Part shown: in pieces, positions 16,026-24,507 of the stretch
Layout of the letters: every line of letters begins with the position of its first letter
Numbering within the stretch: position 1 is the stretch's first letter
DNA from: Pseudomonas cuatrocienegasensis
GTDB taxonomy: Bacteria > Pseudomonadota > Gammaproteobacteria > Pseudomonadales > Pseudomonadaceae
Length of the DNA: 47,016 nt
Assembly: GCF_900110925.1 (NCBI RefSeq)
Contig: NZ_FOFP01000021.1
Span: 1 to 47,016 of the forward strand
Reading direction: 5' to 3'
The notes under the pieces: model-generated
What the model was told of the DNA's origin: nothing
The model's input: only the letters and a program-made list of their open reading frames with translations
The model's database searches: none
Position numbers and translations under genes: made by a program

Positions 16026-16967
16026 TCAAAGCCCCCAGGCGATCAGGCGCTCGCTCAGCGCCAGGTACAGCGGTATGCCGACCAGTATGTTGAAGGGAAA
16101 GGTAATGCCCAGCGAAGCCGTCAACGACAGTGACGGGTTGGCCTGGGGCAGCGCCAGGCGCATGGCCGCTGGTACGGCGATATAGGAGGCGCTGGCCGCG
16201 AGGGTGGCGAGTACCGCCGTGCCGCCCAGGGACAGGCCGATAAAGCGCCCCAGCAGCGCGCCGATCAAGGCGCCCAGCAGCGGCATCAGCAAGGCAAAGC
16301 CGAGCAGGCGCAGGCCAAACTGGCGCAGCGCGCCGAGCTGACCGGAGGCGATCAGGCCCATCTCCAGCAGAAACAGCGCCAGCACCGGTTTGAACATGCT
16401 GGTGTAGAACGGCTCCAGCGGTTTGATCGCCTCCTTGCCGGCCACCGCACCGATGATCAAACCGCCGATCAGCAGCATGATGCTCTTGCCCAGGAAGATC
16501 TCACGGCCCAGCTCGCCCCAATGGGTGTCGCGGGCAATGCCCTTGGCCAGGAGGATGCCGACCAGAATCGCTGGAATTTCCAGAATCGCCACAAACAGCG
16601 GCATATAGCTCTCGAAGGTGATGCCCTTGGCCAGCATATAGGCCACCACCACGGCGAAGGTCCCGGCGCTCACCGAGCCGTAGTGCGCCGCCACCGCCGC
16701 CGCGTTGACCCGGTCGAAGCGCAGCAGGCGCAACACGGCAAACGCCAGCACCGGCAAGCCGATACCCAGGGCCAGCACCCAGGCTGCCTGGCCGAGCAAT
16801 TGCAGGCTGGCTTGAGCGGCCAGCTCCACCCCGCCGTGCAGGCCGATGGCGAGCAGGAGGATGATCGACAGGGTTTCATAGAGTGCCGGCGGCAGCTTCA
16901 GCTCGCTTTTCAGCAGCCCCGCGCACACGCCGAAGACAAAGAACAGCACAACCGGATCCAGGCCCAT
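16026..16967 (-). CDS. sbtA: Sodium-dependent bicarbonate transporter SbtA
   Basis: A 313-residue inner-membrane protein with about ten hydrophobic segments in two inverted halves. SbtA-type signatures include HYGSVSAGTFAVVVAYM near residue 94, the conserved central loop, and the matching second-half motif ASASYIAVPAAMRLALPQANPSLSLTASLGITFPFNILVGIPLY. SbtA imports HCO3- with Na+. It is followed directly by sbtB and lies downstream of pycA-pycB on the same strand, so bicarbonate for pyruvate carboxylase is the natural role. A terminator and REPs separate it from pycB, so it probably has its own promoter. Confidence 0.88.
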   Translation of the reverse strand: MGLDPVVLFFVFGVCAGLLKSELKLPPALYETLSIILLLAIGLHGGVELAAQASLQLLGQAAWVLALGIGLPVLAFAVLRLLRFDRVNAAAVAAHYGSVSAGTFAVVVAYMLAKGITFESYMPLFVAILEIPAILVGILLAKGIARDTHWGELGREIFLGKSIMLLIGGLIIGAVAGKEAIKPLEPFYTSMFKPVLALFLLEMGLIASGQLGALRQFGLRLLGFALLMPLLGALIGALLGRFIGLSLGGTAVLATLAASASYIAVPAAMRLALPQANPSLSLTASLGITFPFNILVGIPLYLALSERLIAWGL

Positions 16968-17320
16968 CTCACTCTCCGCAGCGTTAAGCGTTGACCTTGG
17001 AAACCCAAATTCGCAACGCAGTCACAATCGTTGCACCCGCCACTGGTGACAAGCTGTTGCAAACACTACGGGGGAGCCTGAGCTCGTAGGGTGCGCCGTG
17101 CGCACCGGCGCAAGCGTCTGCAACATTTATTAATTGGGCTATGTCCCAGTTCGGTGTTGCACGGCGCCGCTGCTTCTCGTAGGAGCCGCGCCTCGCGGCG
17201 AATAGCGGCCATTCAGCGGTCTATCAGATAGCCCACAAGCTTCGCGCCGAGGGCGGCGCTCCTACGGGATTCGCGTTTATGGTCTGCATGCGACTGCAAC
17301 ATTTAATTGGGAAATAACCT
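16968..17320. other. Intergenic region between sbtA and pycB
   Basis: No gene is visible. It holds a half-copy of the gtagggtgcgcc repeat (17086-17106, full version at 22517-22572), a REP pair (17179-17265), and presumably the sbtA promoter close to 16968, which I could not define. Confidence 0.6.
17179..17265. repeat. Inverted REP pair
   Basis: gtaggagccgcgcctcgcggcgaat and cttcgcgccgagggcggcgctcctac form the pair. It belongs to the same family as 386-470 and 11322-11411. Confidence 0.8.
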
Positions 17321-17364
17321 AAAAAAGAGGCGCCAACACCGGCCATAAGCCGGGTTGACGCCCC
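17321..17364 (-). terminator. Rho-independent terminator of pycA-pycB
   Basis: On the minus strand the stop codon is followed by a stem GGCGTCAACCCGGC-TTAT-GGCCGGTGTTGGCGCC, with one or two mismatches, and then CTCTTTTTT. The hairpin begins about seven bases after the pycB stop. This is the strongest terminator on this strand and separates pycB from sbtA. Confidence 0.85.
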
Positions 17365-17370
17365 ATGAGG

Positions 17371-19182
17371 TTAACCTTCGATTTCCACCAGCACCTCGCC
17401 CGGGTTGACCCGGTCGCCCTTGGCCACGTGCACCGCTTTGACCGTACCGGCAATCGGCGCCTGGACTTCGGTTTCCATCTTCATTGCTTCGCTGATCAGC
17501 ACCGCCTGGCCGGCCTTGACCGGGTCGCCAACCTTGACCAGCACCTCGACGATATTGCCCGGCATGCTGGTGCTGACATCACCCGGCGCACTGGCGCTCT
17601 TGCGCTGGCTGCCCCCAGCGCCGCCGACGTAATCGTTGAGCGCCTCGAACACCACCTCTTCGGGCATGCCGTCGATCGACAGATAGAAGTGGCGCTTGCC
17701 GTTGCCTTTGACACCCACGCCGGTGATGTCCACGCGATAGCTCTCGCCGTGCACGTCGATGACGAACTCGGTCGGCACGCCTTCGCCACCCACCGGCGCC
17801 ACACCACCGGCCTCGGGGATCGGCAGCAGGGCTTCAGGGGTCAGGGTGCCGGCGGCGCGCTCCTCAAGGAATTTACGGCCGATATCCGGGAACATGGCGT
17901 AGGTCAGCACGTCTTCTTCGCTGGCGGCCAGGGCGCCAACCTCGGCACGCAGGCGCTCAAGCTCCGGCTTGAGCAGGTCAGCGGGGCGCACATCGATGAC
18001 CTCTTCGCTGCCGATCGCCTGTTTGCGCAGCTCGGCGTTGATCTGGCCCGGCGCCAGGCCATAACGACCCTGCAGGTAGAGCTTCACCTCGTTGGTGATG
18101 GTCTTGTAACGCTCGCCGGCGAGTACGTTGAACACCGCCTGGGTACCGACGATCTGCGAGGTCGGCGTGACCAGCGGCGGGTAGCCGAGGTCGGCACGGA
18201 CCTTGGGGATCTCGGCGAACACTTCGTTGATGCGGTTCAGCGCGCCCTGCTCCTTGAGCTGGTTGGCCAGGTTGGAAATCATCCCGCCCGGCACCTGGTT
18301 GACCTGCACGCGGGTGTCGACGCCGGTGAACTCACTCTCGAACTGGTGGTACTTCTTGCGTACGGCGTAGAAGTACACGCCGATTTCCTGCAGCAGCTCC
18401 AAGTCCAGGCCAGTGTCGTAGGGCGTGCCGCGCAGGGCCGCGACCATCGACTCGGTGCCCGGGTGGCTGGTGCCCCAGGCCAGACTGGAGATGGCGGTGT
18501 CGATATGCTCGGCGCCGCTCTCGATGGCCTTGAGCTGGCACATGCTGGCCACCCCAGCGGTGTCGTGGCTGTGGATAAACACCGGCAGCTTGATCTCGGC
18601 CTTAAGCGCCTTGACCAGCTCGGCAGTGGCATAGGGCGTGAGCAGCCCGGCCATGTCCTTGATCGCGATGGAGTCGACACCGAGCGCGGCCATGGCCTTG
18701 CCCTGGGCGACAAAGGCATCGGTGGTGTGCACCGGGCTGGTGGTGTAGGCGATGGTGCCCTGGGCGTGCTTGCCGGATTTTTTCACCGCGCGGATAGCGG
18801 TTTCCAGGTTACGCACATCGTTCATCGCGTCGAAGATGCGGAACACGTCGATGCCGTTGGCCGCCGCCTTGGCGACGAAGGCTTCGACTACGTCATCGCT
18901 GTAATGGCGATAGCCGAGCAGGTTCTGCCCGCGCAGAAGCATCTGCAGGCGAGTGTTGGGCAGCGCCGCCTTGAGCTGGCGCAGGCGCTCCCAGGGGTCT
19001 TCCTTGAGGAAGCGCACGCAAGCATCGAAGGTCGCCCCGCCCCAGACTTCCAGGGACCAGTAACCCACGCGGTCGAGCTTGTCGCAGATCGGCAGCATGT
19101 CTTCGGTGCGCATGCGCGTGGCCAGCAGCGATTGGTGGGCATCGCGCAGGATGGTGTCGGTGACGTGAATCTTCTGGCTCAT
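17371..19182 (-). CDS. pycB: Pyruvate carboxylase subunit B (carboxyltransferase plus biotin carrier)
   Basis: A 603-residue subunit of the two-component pyruvate carboxylase, similar to oxaloacetate decarboxylase alpha. Order: carboxyltransferase barrel (1-290: TDTILRDAHQSLLATRM, EVWGGATFDACVRFL and the metal-binding HSHDTAG), a conserved carboxylase domain (about 300-460), and a C-terminal biotinyl domain with Lys568 in EAMKMETE. It transfers CO2 from carboxybiotin to pyruvate, making oxaloacetate for anaplerosis. ATG at 19182 has AGGAGA eight bases upstream. pycA lies 51 bp upstream. This matches PA5435 of P. aeruginosa from memory. Confidence 0.95.
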   Translation of the reverse strand: MSQKIHVTDTILRDAHQSLLATRMRTEDMLPICDKLDRVGYWSLEVWGGATFDACVRFLKEDPWERLRQLKAALPNTRLQMLLRGQNLLGYRHYSDDVVEAFVAKAAANGIDVFRIFDAMNDVRNLETAIRAVKKSGKHAQGTIAYTTSPVHTTDAFVAQGKAMAALGVDSIAIKDMAGLLTPYATAELVKALKAEIKLPVFIHSHDTAGVASMCQLKAIESGAEHIDTAISSLAWGTSHPGTESMVAALRGTPYDTGLDLELLQEIGVYFYAVRKKYHQFESEFTGVDTRVQVNQVPGGMISNLANQLKEQGALNRINEVFAEIPKVRADLGYPPLVTPTSQIVGTQAVFNVLAGERYKTITNEVKLYLQGRYGLAPGQINAELRKQAIGSEEVIDVRPADLLKPELERLRAEVGALAASEEDVLTYAMFPDIGRKFLEERAAGTLTPEALLPIPEAGGVAPVGGEGVPTEFVIDVHGESYRVDITGVGVKGNGKRHFYLSIDGMPEEVVFEALNDYVGGAGGSQRKSASAPGDVSTSMPGNIVEVLVKVGDPVKAGQAVLISEAMKMETEVQAPIAGTVKAVHVAKGDRVNPGEVLVEIEG

Positions 19183-19233
19183 CTGTTGTTCTCCTGACCC
19201 GGTGTCAATCCGGGGCGCACGGTGCACGATTCG

Positions 19234-20652
19234 TCAAAGGTTGGCGTAGGCGGCAATGGCCGTGGCGATGGCGATGGCCAAATGCGACGGGTTGCGCTTG
19301 ATCGAGTACTGGGTCAGTTCCGGGTGGCTTTCCACGAAGCTGGTGTTGAAGCGGCCACTGCGAAATTCCGGGTCGCGCAGAATTTCCTGGTAATAGGCGG
19401 CCGTGGTCTTCACCCCCTGCACGCGCATGTCGTCCAGCGCGCGCAGGCCACGGTCCATCGCTTCCTCCCAGGTCAGCGCCCAGACGATCAGCTTCAGGCA
19501 CATGGAGTCGTAATACGGCGGGATGGTGTAGCCGGTGTAGATCGCCGTGTCGGTGCGCACGCCAGGCCCGCCAGGGGCGTAGTAACGGGTGATCTTGCCG
19601 AACGAGGGCAGGAAGTTGTTCTTCGGGTCCTCGGCGTTGATCCGGAACTGCAGGGCGAAACCGCGGTACTGGATGTCTTCCTGCTTGACCGACAGCGGCA
19701 GGCCGCTGGCGATGCGGATCTGCTCGCGGACGATGTCGATGCCGGTGATTTCTTCGGTGATGGTGTGTTCCACCTGCACCCGGGTATTCATCTCCATAAA
19801 GTACAGCTCGCCATCCTCGGCCAGGAGAAACTCCACGGTGCCGGCGTTCTCGTAGCCCACCGCTTTGGCGGCGCGCACCGCCAGGTCGCCGATATAGGCG
19901 CGCTGCTCGGGGGTCAGCTGCGGGCTGGGGGCGATCTCGATGAGCTTCTGGTTACGCCGCTGGATCGAGCAGTCACGCTCGTACAGATGCACGGTGTTGC
20001 CAAAGCTGTCGGCGAGAATCTGCGCCTCGATATGCTTGGGGTTGACGATGCACTTCTCCAGGAAGACTTCGGCACTGCCGAAGGCCTTGGTCGCCTCGGA
20101 GATCACCCGTGGGAAATTCTGCTCCAGCTCCTCGCGCGAGTTGCAGCGGCGAATACCGCGCCCGCCGCCACCGGAGGTGGCCTTGAGCATCACCGGGTAA
20201 CCGATGCGGTCGCCTTCGGTGAGGGCTTCAGCGATGTCGACGACGTTGCCTTCGGTGCCCGGCGTGACCGGTACGCCGGCCTTGATCATGCTGCGCCGCG
20301 CTTCGGTCTTGTCGCCCATGCGGCGGATCACTTCGGCCGACGGACCAATAAACTTGATCCCGCGCTCGGCGCAGATATCCGCCAGCTCGGCGTTCTCCGA
20401 GAGAAAGCCATAACCGGGGTGCAGCGCGTCGCAACCGGTCTCGACCGCCAGGTTCACCAGTTTGCGCGGGTTGAGGTAGCCGGCCAGCGGATCGTCGCCC
20501 AGGCCGTAAGCTTCGTCGGCACGCTTGACGTGCAGGGCATGGCGGTCGGCATCGGCGTACACCGCCACCGAGCGCACGCCCATCTCGGCACAGGCACGCA
20601 CGATGCGCACTGCAATCTCGCCGCGGTTGGCGATCAGGATTTTCTTGATCAC
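19234..20652 (-). CDS. pycA: Pyruvate carboxylase subunit A (biotin carboxylase)
   Basis: A 472-residue ATP-grasp enzyme that carboxylates biotin on PycB using ATP and bicarbonate. It begins IKKILIANRGEIAVRIVRACAEMG. The ATP-binding glycine loop KATSGGGGRGIRR and the EMNTRVQVEHTITEEITGID region, with its Mg-binding Glu and catalytic Arg, are intact. GTG at 20652 is preferred: it gives the family N-terminus and has AAGGA about ten bases upstream. A GTG seven codons earlier lacks a ribosome-binding site. It is divergent from the pycR-like LysR gene, with 187 bp between. Confidence 0.95.
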   Translation of the reverse strand: MIKKILIANRGEIAVRIVRACAEMGVRSVAVYADADRHALHVKRADEAYGLGDDPLAGYLNPRKLVNLAVETGCDALHPGYGFLSENAELADICAERGIKFIGPSAEVIRRMGDKTEARRSMIKAGVPVTPGTEGNVVDIAEALTEGDRIGYPVMLKATSGGGGRGIRRCNSREELEQNFPRVISEATKAFGSAEVFLEKCIVNPKHIEAQILADSFGNTVHLYERDCSIQRRNQKLIEIAPSPQLTPEQRAYIGDLAVRAAKAVGYENAGTVEFLLAEDGELYFMEMNTRVQVEHTITEEITGIDIVREQIRIASGLPLSVKQEDIQYRGFALQFRINAEDPKNNFLPSFGKITRYYAPGGPGVRTDTAIYTGYTIPPYYDSMCLKLIVWALTWEEAMDRGLRALDDMRVQGVKTTAAYYQEILRDPEFRSGRFNTSFVESHPELTQYSIKRNPSHLAIAIATAIAAYANL

Positions 20653-20787
20653 GAGCCTAAAGTCCTTGATCACATGAACAGGCGGCCGAACCCTCCGGCC
20701 AGTCGCGCCCCGCTGCAGTACCAGGGCGTGGGGCCTACCCTACGCCGGGGCATGGATTAACCAAAATCAATATTTATTGGGCTAGCC

Positions 20788-20803
20788 ATAAGTAAAGACT
20801 TAT
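20788..20803. promoter_or_regulatory. Candidate PycR operator between pycA and pycR
   Basis: ATAAGT-AAAG-ACTTAT is a perfect interrupted palindrome in the A+T-rich centre of the divergent intergenic region. A second, looser inverted repeat (CAATA..TATTG) is at 20768-20779. Interrupted palindromes of this size near divergent promoters are typical LysR binding sites. The assignment to PycR is by position. Confidence 0.5.
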
Positions 20804-20839
20804 AGTTGTGCGCAAACCTCCCCGGCGAGATTCCAGGCA

Positions 20840-21793
20840 ATGCGCAAGTCGTTGTTACGCATGACATTTCGTCAGCTGCAGATTTTTCGCGCGGTGTGCG
20901 ATAACCGCTCGTACAGCCGCGCAGCCGAGGAAATGGCCCTGACCCAGCCGGCCGTAAGCCTGCAGATTCGTCAGCTTGAAGAGCTGGTGGGCCAGCCGCT
21001 GTTCGACTATGTCGGCAAGAAGCTCTACCTCACCGATGCCGCCGAAGTGCTGCAACGGGCCAGCGCCGATATCTTCGGTCGCCTGGAGAGCCTGGACATG
21101 CAGTTGACCGACCTGCAGGGCTCGCTGCAGGGCCAGCTGAGCCTGGCGGTGGAGTCCAGCGCCAAGTATTTCGTGCCGCACCTGTTCGCCGCGTTCCGCC
21201 GCGAGTACCCGGAAGTCAGCCTGCAACTGACGGTGGTCAACCATACCCAGGCCATCAGGCGCTTGAGCGCCAACCGCGACGACCTGCTGATCATCTCCCA
21301 GGTGCCGTCCGACATGGACCTGGAGTTTCTGCCCTTTCTCAACAACCCGATCATTGCCGTGGCGCCTGCCGACCACCCCCTGTGCAGCCAGCCAAGCCTG
21401 CACCTGCAGGACCTGACCGGCTGGCCGCTGCTGGTCCGCGAGCCCGGCTCCGGCACACGCCGGGCCTGCGAAGAGTACTGCCACCAAAAACGCGCGCACT
21501 TCGCCCAGACCCAGGAAGTCGGTTCCATGGAAGGGCTCTGCGAAGGCGTGATCGCCGGCCTGGGCCTGGCCCTGCTGCCCCGTCATGCGGTGCGCCGCGA
21601 GCTGCAGACGGGGGTATTGCGCGAGCTGCCGGTGGTCGAGCTGCCGCTGCTGCGCAGCTGGTGCGTGGTGCACCCGCGCGGCAAGTACCTGTCACCCGTG
21701 GCCCAGGCGTTTTTTACCTTCGTGCGTAACCAGCGCACGCAGATTGGCGCGCTTGCCGAGCATTTCGGCGGCGCAGGAAATTCACCGCAATAA
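20840..21793 (+). CDS. pycR: LysR-family regulator, PycR-like
   Basis: A 317-residue LysR regulator. The winged HTH lies at about residues 9-68 (FRQLQIFRAVCDNRSYSRAAEEMALTQPAVSLQIRQLE), and the type 2 periplasmic-binding-protein-like sensor domain at about 95-300. It is divergent from pycA, the arrangement of PA5437 (PycR), a LysR regulator linked to pyruvate carboxylase in P. aeruginosa. The HTH resembles the CbbR/CmpR branch, which senses carbon metabolites. Start: ATG at 20840; a second ATG at 20861 (MTFRQL) is an equally plausible family start and neither has a strong ribosome-binding site. After it the gene order departs from P. aeruginosa, where hexR follows. Confidence 0.88.
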   Translation: MRKSLLRMTFRQLQIFRAVCDNRSYSRAAEEMALTQPAVSLQIRQLEELVGQPLFDYVGKKLYLTDAAEVLQRASADIFGRLESLDMQLTDLQGSLQGQLSLAVESSAKYFVPHLFAAFRREYPEVSLQLTVVNHTQAIRRLSANRDDLLIISQVPSDMDLEFLPFLNNPIIAVAPADHPLCSQPSLHLQDLTGWPLLVREPGSGTRRACEEYCHQKRAHFAQTQEVGSMEGLCEGVIAGLGLALLPRHAVRRELQTGVLRELPVVELPLLRSWCVVHPRGKYLSPVAQAFFTFVRNQRTQIGALAEHFGGAGNSPQ

Positions 21794-21808
21794 TTTCGTA
21801 TAAGATAT
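21793..21808. promoter_or_regulatory. Degenerate CGTATACG-type operator before the GntR gene
   Basis: ATTTCGTATAAGATAT matches 14 of 16 positions of the ATTTCGTATACGAAAT palindrome found at 30974-30993 and 36943-36956. It lies 30 bases before the GntR start codon and overlaps the last base of pycR. It suggests autoregulation by the GntR/FCD protein. Confidence 0.5.
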
Positions 21809-21838
21809 CCAAAACCTGTCCTGACTCGGTACACCCGC

Positions 21839-22510
21839 GTGCCTTTACCTCGATTCAATGCGCCCAACCTGGGCATCGCGCCCTCTGCCTCGGAGGTCAT
21901 CACCAAGCATTTGCGTGAGGCCATCGTCGCCGGCCACTTCGCTGAAGACGAGCCTATTCGCCAGGACGACATCGCCAAGCTGTTCAACGTCAGCAAGATC
22001 CCTGTGCGCGAAGCCCTGAAACGCCTGGAGGCCGAAGGCCTGGTGATGTTCCAGCGCAACAAGGGCGCGGTGGTCACGCGGATTTCCGAACCGGAACTGG
22101 CGCAGATGTTCGAGGTACGCATCCTCCTCGAGGACAAAGTGCTGCGCCTGGCCATCCCCAACATGAGCGAAGAAACCTTCACCCGTGCCGAACGCATCTG
22201 CGACGAATTCATTGGCGAAAACAACATCGGGCGCTGGGCCGAGCTCAACTGGGAACTGCATGCCTGCCTTTACGAGCCGGCGCAACGGCCGTTTCTGGTC
22301 GGGCTGATTCGCTCCATCCACGACAAGCTGGAGCGCTACCTGCGCCTGCAGATGAGCCTGTCGGAGGGCAAGGACCGCGCCGACCACGAGCACCGCGAGA
22401 TCATCGCCGCCTGCCGCGCCCGCGACATCGAGCGCGCCGTAACGCTGCTCGACGAGCACATCATCGGCGTCTGTCGCACCCTCTACGAGCACCTGCCGGA
22501 ACACCGTTAG
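21839..22510 (+). CDS. GntR-family regulator (FCD/FadR subfamily)
   Basis: A 223-residue regulator. The N-terminal winged HTH (about 18-80: SEVITKHLREAIVAGHF, QDDIAKLFNVSKIPVREALKRLEAEGLV) is followed by an alpha-helical FCD domain (about 90-215). The metal-binding pattern appears in ELNWELHACLY and the final DHEHREIIAAC. GTG at 21839 is the only start giving a full HTH. FCD regulators recognise GTATAC-cored palindromes; such sites lie upstream of the hydroxyproline importer operon and the deaminase gene, with a weaker one upstream of this gene. It is therefore the best candidate repressor of that cluster, with a hydroxyproline pathway intermediate as possible ligand. Confidence 0.88.
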   Translation: MPLPRFNAPNLGIAPSASEVITKHLREAIVAGHFAEDEPIRQDDIAKLFNVSKIPVREALKRLEAEGLVMFQRNKGAVVTRISEPELAQMFEVRILLEDKVLRLAIPNMSEETFTRAERICDEFIGENNIGRWAELNWELHACLYEPAQRPFLVGLIRSIHDKLERYLRLQMSLSEGKDRADHEHREIIAACRARDIERAVTLLDEHIIGVCRTLYEHLPEHR

Positions 22511-22516
22511 GGCCTT

Positions 22517-22572
22517 GTAGGGTGCGCCGTGCGCACCAGCTCAGCGGCGGCTCTTGGTGCGGCGCACCCTAC
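22517..22572. repeat. Palindromic gtagggtgcgcc repeat between convergent genes
   Basis: gtagggtgcgccgtgcgcacca is mirrored by tggtgcggcgcaccctac, giving a long hairpin. It occupies nearly the entire gap between the GntR stop and the end of the L,D-transpeptidase gene and may terminate both. A half copy is at 17086-17106. Confidence 0.75.
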
Positions 22573-22581
22573 TCTGCTCAT

Positions 22582-24195
22582 CTAGATCCGGTTGGACGCC
22601 TCCAGCGCCTTGAGCAGGCGCGCGTCATGGCCGTAGATATCCGGGCGGAACTGCACCTGACCATCAGCGCCGACCTGGGCGGTCCAGTAGGCCATCAGAA
22701 TCGGCACCGGCCGCGGCAGGTTCGCCCGCAGGGTTCGCCCGCTCTCCCATTGCCGGGCAATACGCGCGCGCTCACCCGGCGTGGCCTCGGCAAGCAGGTG
22801 CTCGACCAGTTCGGTGACGCGCTCGATGCGCACGCAACCGGAGCTGAACAACCGTGGCAGGTTGTCGAACAGGCGCTGGCTCGGGGTGTCGTGCAGGTAC
22901 ACCGAGAACGGATTGGGGAAGCGGATTGCCACCTTGCCCAGCGGGCTGTGGGCGCCCGCATCCTGGCGGATCATCACCCGGCCGGGGCGCTCCCAGTCGA
23001 CGCTGCGCGGGTCGACCGGGTTGCCGTCGTAGTCGATCACCCGCATATGGTTGGCCGCCAGATAGCCGAGCGCATCACGGCGCAGTTCCGGCAGTTTGTC
23101 TTCGCGCAGGATGGTCGGCGGAATCGTCCAGGTCGGGTTCAGGGTCAGGTGGGTAATCGATGAGCGCAGCAGCGGTGTCGGCCGGGCTGGGCGACCGACC
23201 TGGGTGCGCGCCTGCCAGACCGCCACGCCGTCGCGCAAAAACATCACCTCGGCCCCCGCTACATCGATCAGCACACTGGTGGGTTCGAGTGTCCGCGCCA
23301 GCCAGCGCATGCGCTCGAGGTTGATGCGGATCTGCTGCATACGCTCGCTTGCCGAGTGGTTCAACTCCGCCAGGGTGGCCGGGCCGACCACGCCATCGGG
23401 CTTGAGCAGGTGATCGCGCTGGAAGGCCTTGACCGCCTCCACCAGAGCCGTGCCGTACACCGGGCCGTCCTCGCCGAGGAACAGCGCCGAGCCCTGGGAC
23501 AGATCACCGCGCACCTGCAGACGCTGCTCCAGCAGCGGCACCCGAGCATCCACCGCACCGGGGCGCAACAAGCTGCCACTGGGTATCGCCAGCCATTGCG
23601 GCAGCGGCTGGCGGCGCAACGCGGCATAGCGCTGGCGCAGCTCGCGATAAGGCGCGAAGGTCGGGCGCGCCTGCTCGAAGGCGTCGGCCGGCGCGGCCAG
23701 TCCGGCATGGGCGATAGCCAGCAAGGGCGCGTGATTCGGCGCCTCGACACTGTCTTGCGGTTGCCAGAGTGGCTCGACACGGGCCTGCTCCAGACGGCCG
23801 TAGGCCAGGTCGCGCAAGGCCTGCAAATACGCCGTGGACGCCAACACCTCGATGCAGGCCGACAAGGTGGCCGAGGGCTGCTCGACCGCCGCCAGCGTTC
23901 GCAGCGGCTCCAGGTGATAGGCGCGCGGCTCCAGCCCGTCGTCTGCCAGGTCCTCAAGCTGCACCAGCAGTGCCTGCAGGCTGGGCTCGTTCCATGCCGG
24001 CTGAGCGCCGCGCAGCAAATAAAAGGGCTGCAACCACTCCAGGTCGCTCGCCGACAGACTCAACGCAGGCGACACACAGGCCAGGCTGGGCGCGGCAAGC
24101 TGTTGCTCAAGGGGGCTGAGCGGCTGGTCTTCGGCCAGCGCCAGAGGTGCAATCAAGGCCAGCGCCCAGACAATGGATAAGTCGCGATAAAACAC
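22582..24195 (-). CDS. L,D-transpeptidase of the YcbB/LdtD type
   Basis: A 537-residue exported enzyme forming 3-3 crosslinks (or related bonds) in peptidoglycan. Order: signal peptide (about 1-21, ending ALA), a scaffold domain, a peptidoglycan-binding domain (about 240-280: YGTALVEAVKAFQRDHLLKPDGVVGPATLAELN), and a YkuD catalytic domain (about 305-490). The active-site motif HDTPSQRLF carries His435, and SSGCVRI carries nucleophile Cys454. GTG at 24195 has TGGAG eight bases upstream and directly starts the signal peptide. It is divergent from a second YkuD-type gene across a REP region, and convergent with the GntR gene. Confidence 0.92.
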   Translation of the reverse strand: MFYRDLSIVWALALIAPLALAEDQPLSPLEQQLAAPSLACVSPALSLSASDLEWLQPFYLLRGAQPAWNEPSLQALLVQLEDLADDGLEPRAYHLEPLRTLAAVEQPSATLSACIEVLASTAYLQALRDLAYGRLEQARVEPLWQPQDSVEAPNHAPLLAIAHAGLAAPADAFEQARPTFAPYRELRQRYAALRRQPLPQWLAIPSGSLLRPGAVDARVPLLEQRLQVRGDLSQGSALFLGEDGPVYGTALVEAVKAFQRDHLLKPDGVVGPATLAELNHSASERMQQIRINLERMRWLARTLEPTSVLIDVAGAEVMFLRDGVAVWQARTQVGRPARPTPLLRSSITHLTLNPTWTIPPTILREDKLPELRRDALGYLAANHMRVIDYDGNPVDPRSVDWERPGRVMIRQDAGAHSPLGKVAIRFPNPFSVYLHDTPSQRLFDNLPRLFSSGCVRIERVTELVEHLLAEATPGERARIARQWESGRTLRANLPRPVPILMAYWTAQVGADGQVQFRPDIYGHDARLLKALEASNRI

Positions 24196-24507
24196 AGCAC
24201 TGCTCCAGATATAAGACCGACTAGTGTCGCGACACGAATCAAATGTCGGTAATGCCAGGTCACGTGGGAGGGGCCGGGCGGCGTTCCGCTTTAGCCGCGA
24301 CTTCTGTAGCGCTTTCAAGATATATCGCGAATAAATTCGCTCCTACAGAGAGATGACCTGTGTTGCGACGCTAGCCTGCTAGATGACAGCCTGTCGGATT
24401 CGTCCATGGCTCAGGGGAATCGGCCAGATGGGCTGCTAGACTCGCAGGCTTGACTACGCATTGCCTGGCGTCAGTGTGAGGCTTGCTGGCCGCTCCCCAG
24501 AGACTGA
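24196..24507. other. Divergent intergenic region with composite REP
   Basis: A composite REP at 24264-24346 (gtgggaggggccgggcggcg ... atcgcgaataaattcgctcctac) resembles 4839-4937. The flanks should hold promoters for the two divergent YkuD genes, but no clear -35/-10 pair is identified. Confidence 0.6.

Noticed and set aside
4192..17265. Regularly repeated palindromes that could suggest a CRISPR array
   Set aside because: The repeats are dispersed REP pairs between genes, not evenly spaced direct repeats, and no cas genes are present.
17365..19197. A 610-codon open frame antisense to pycB
   Set aside because: Antisense shadow of a clearly identified carboxylase subunit. No ribosome-binding site or domain.
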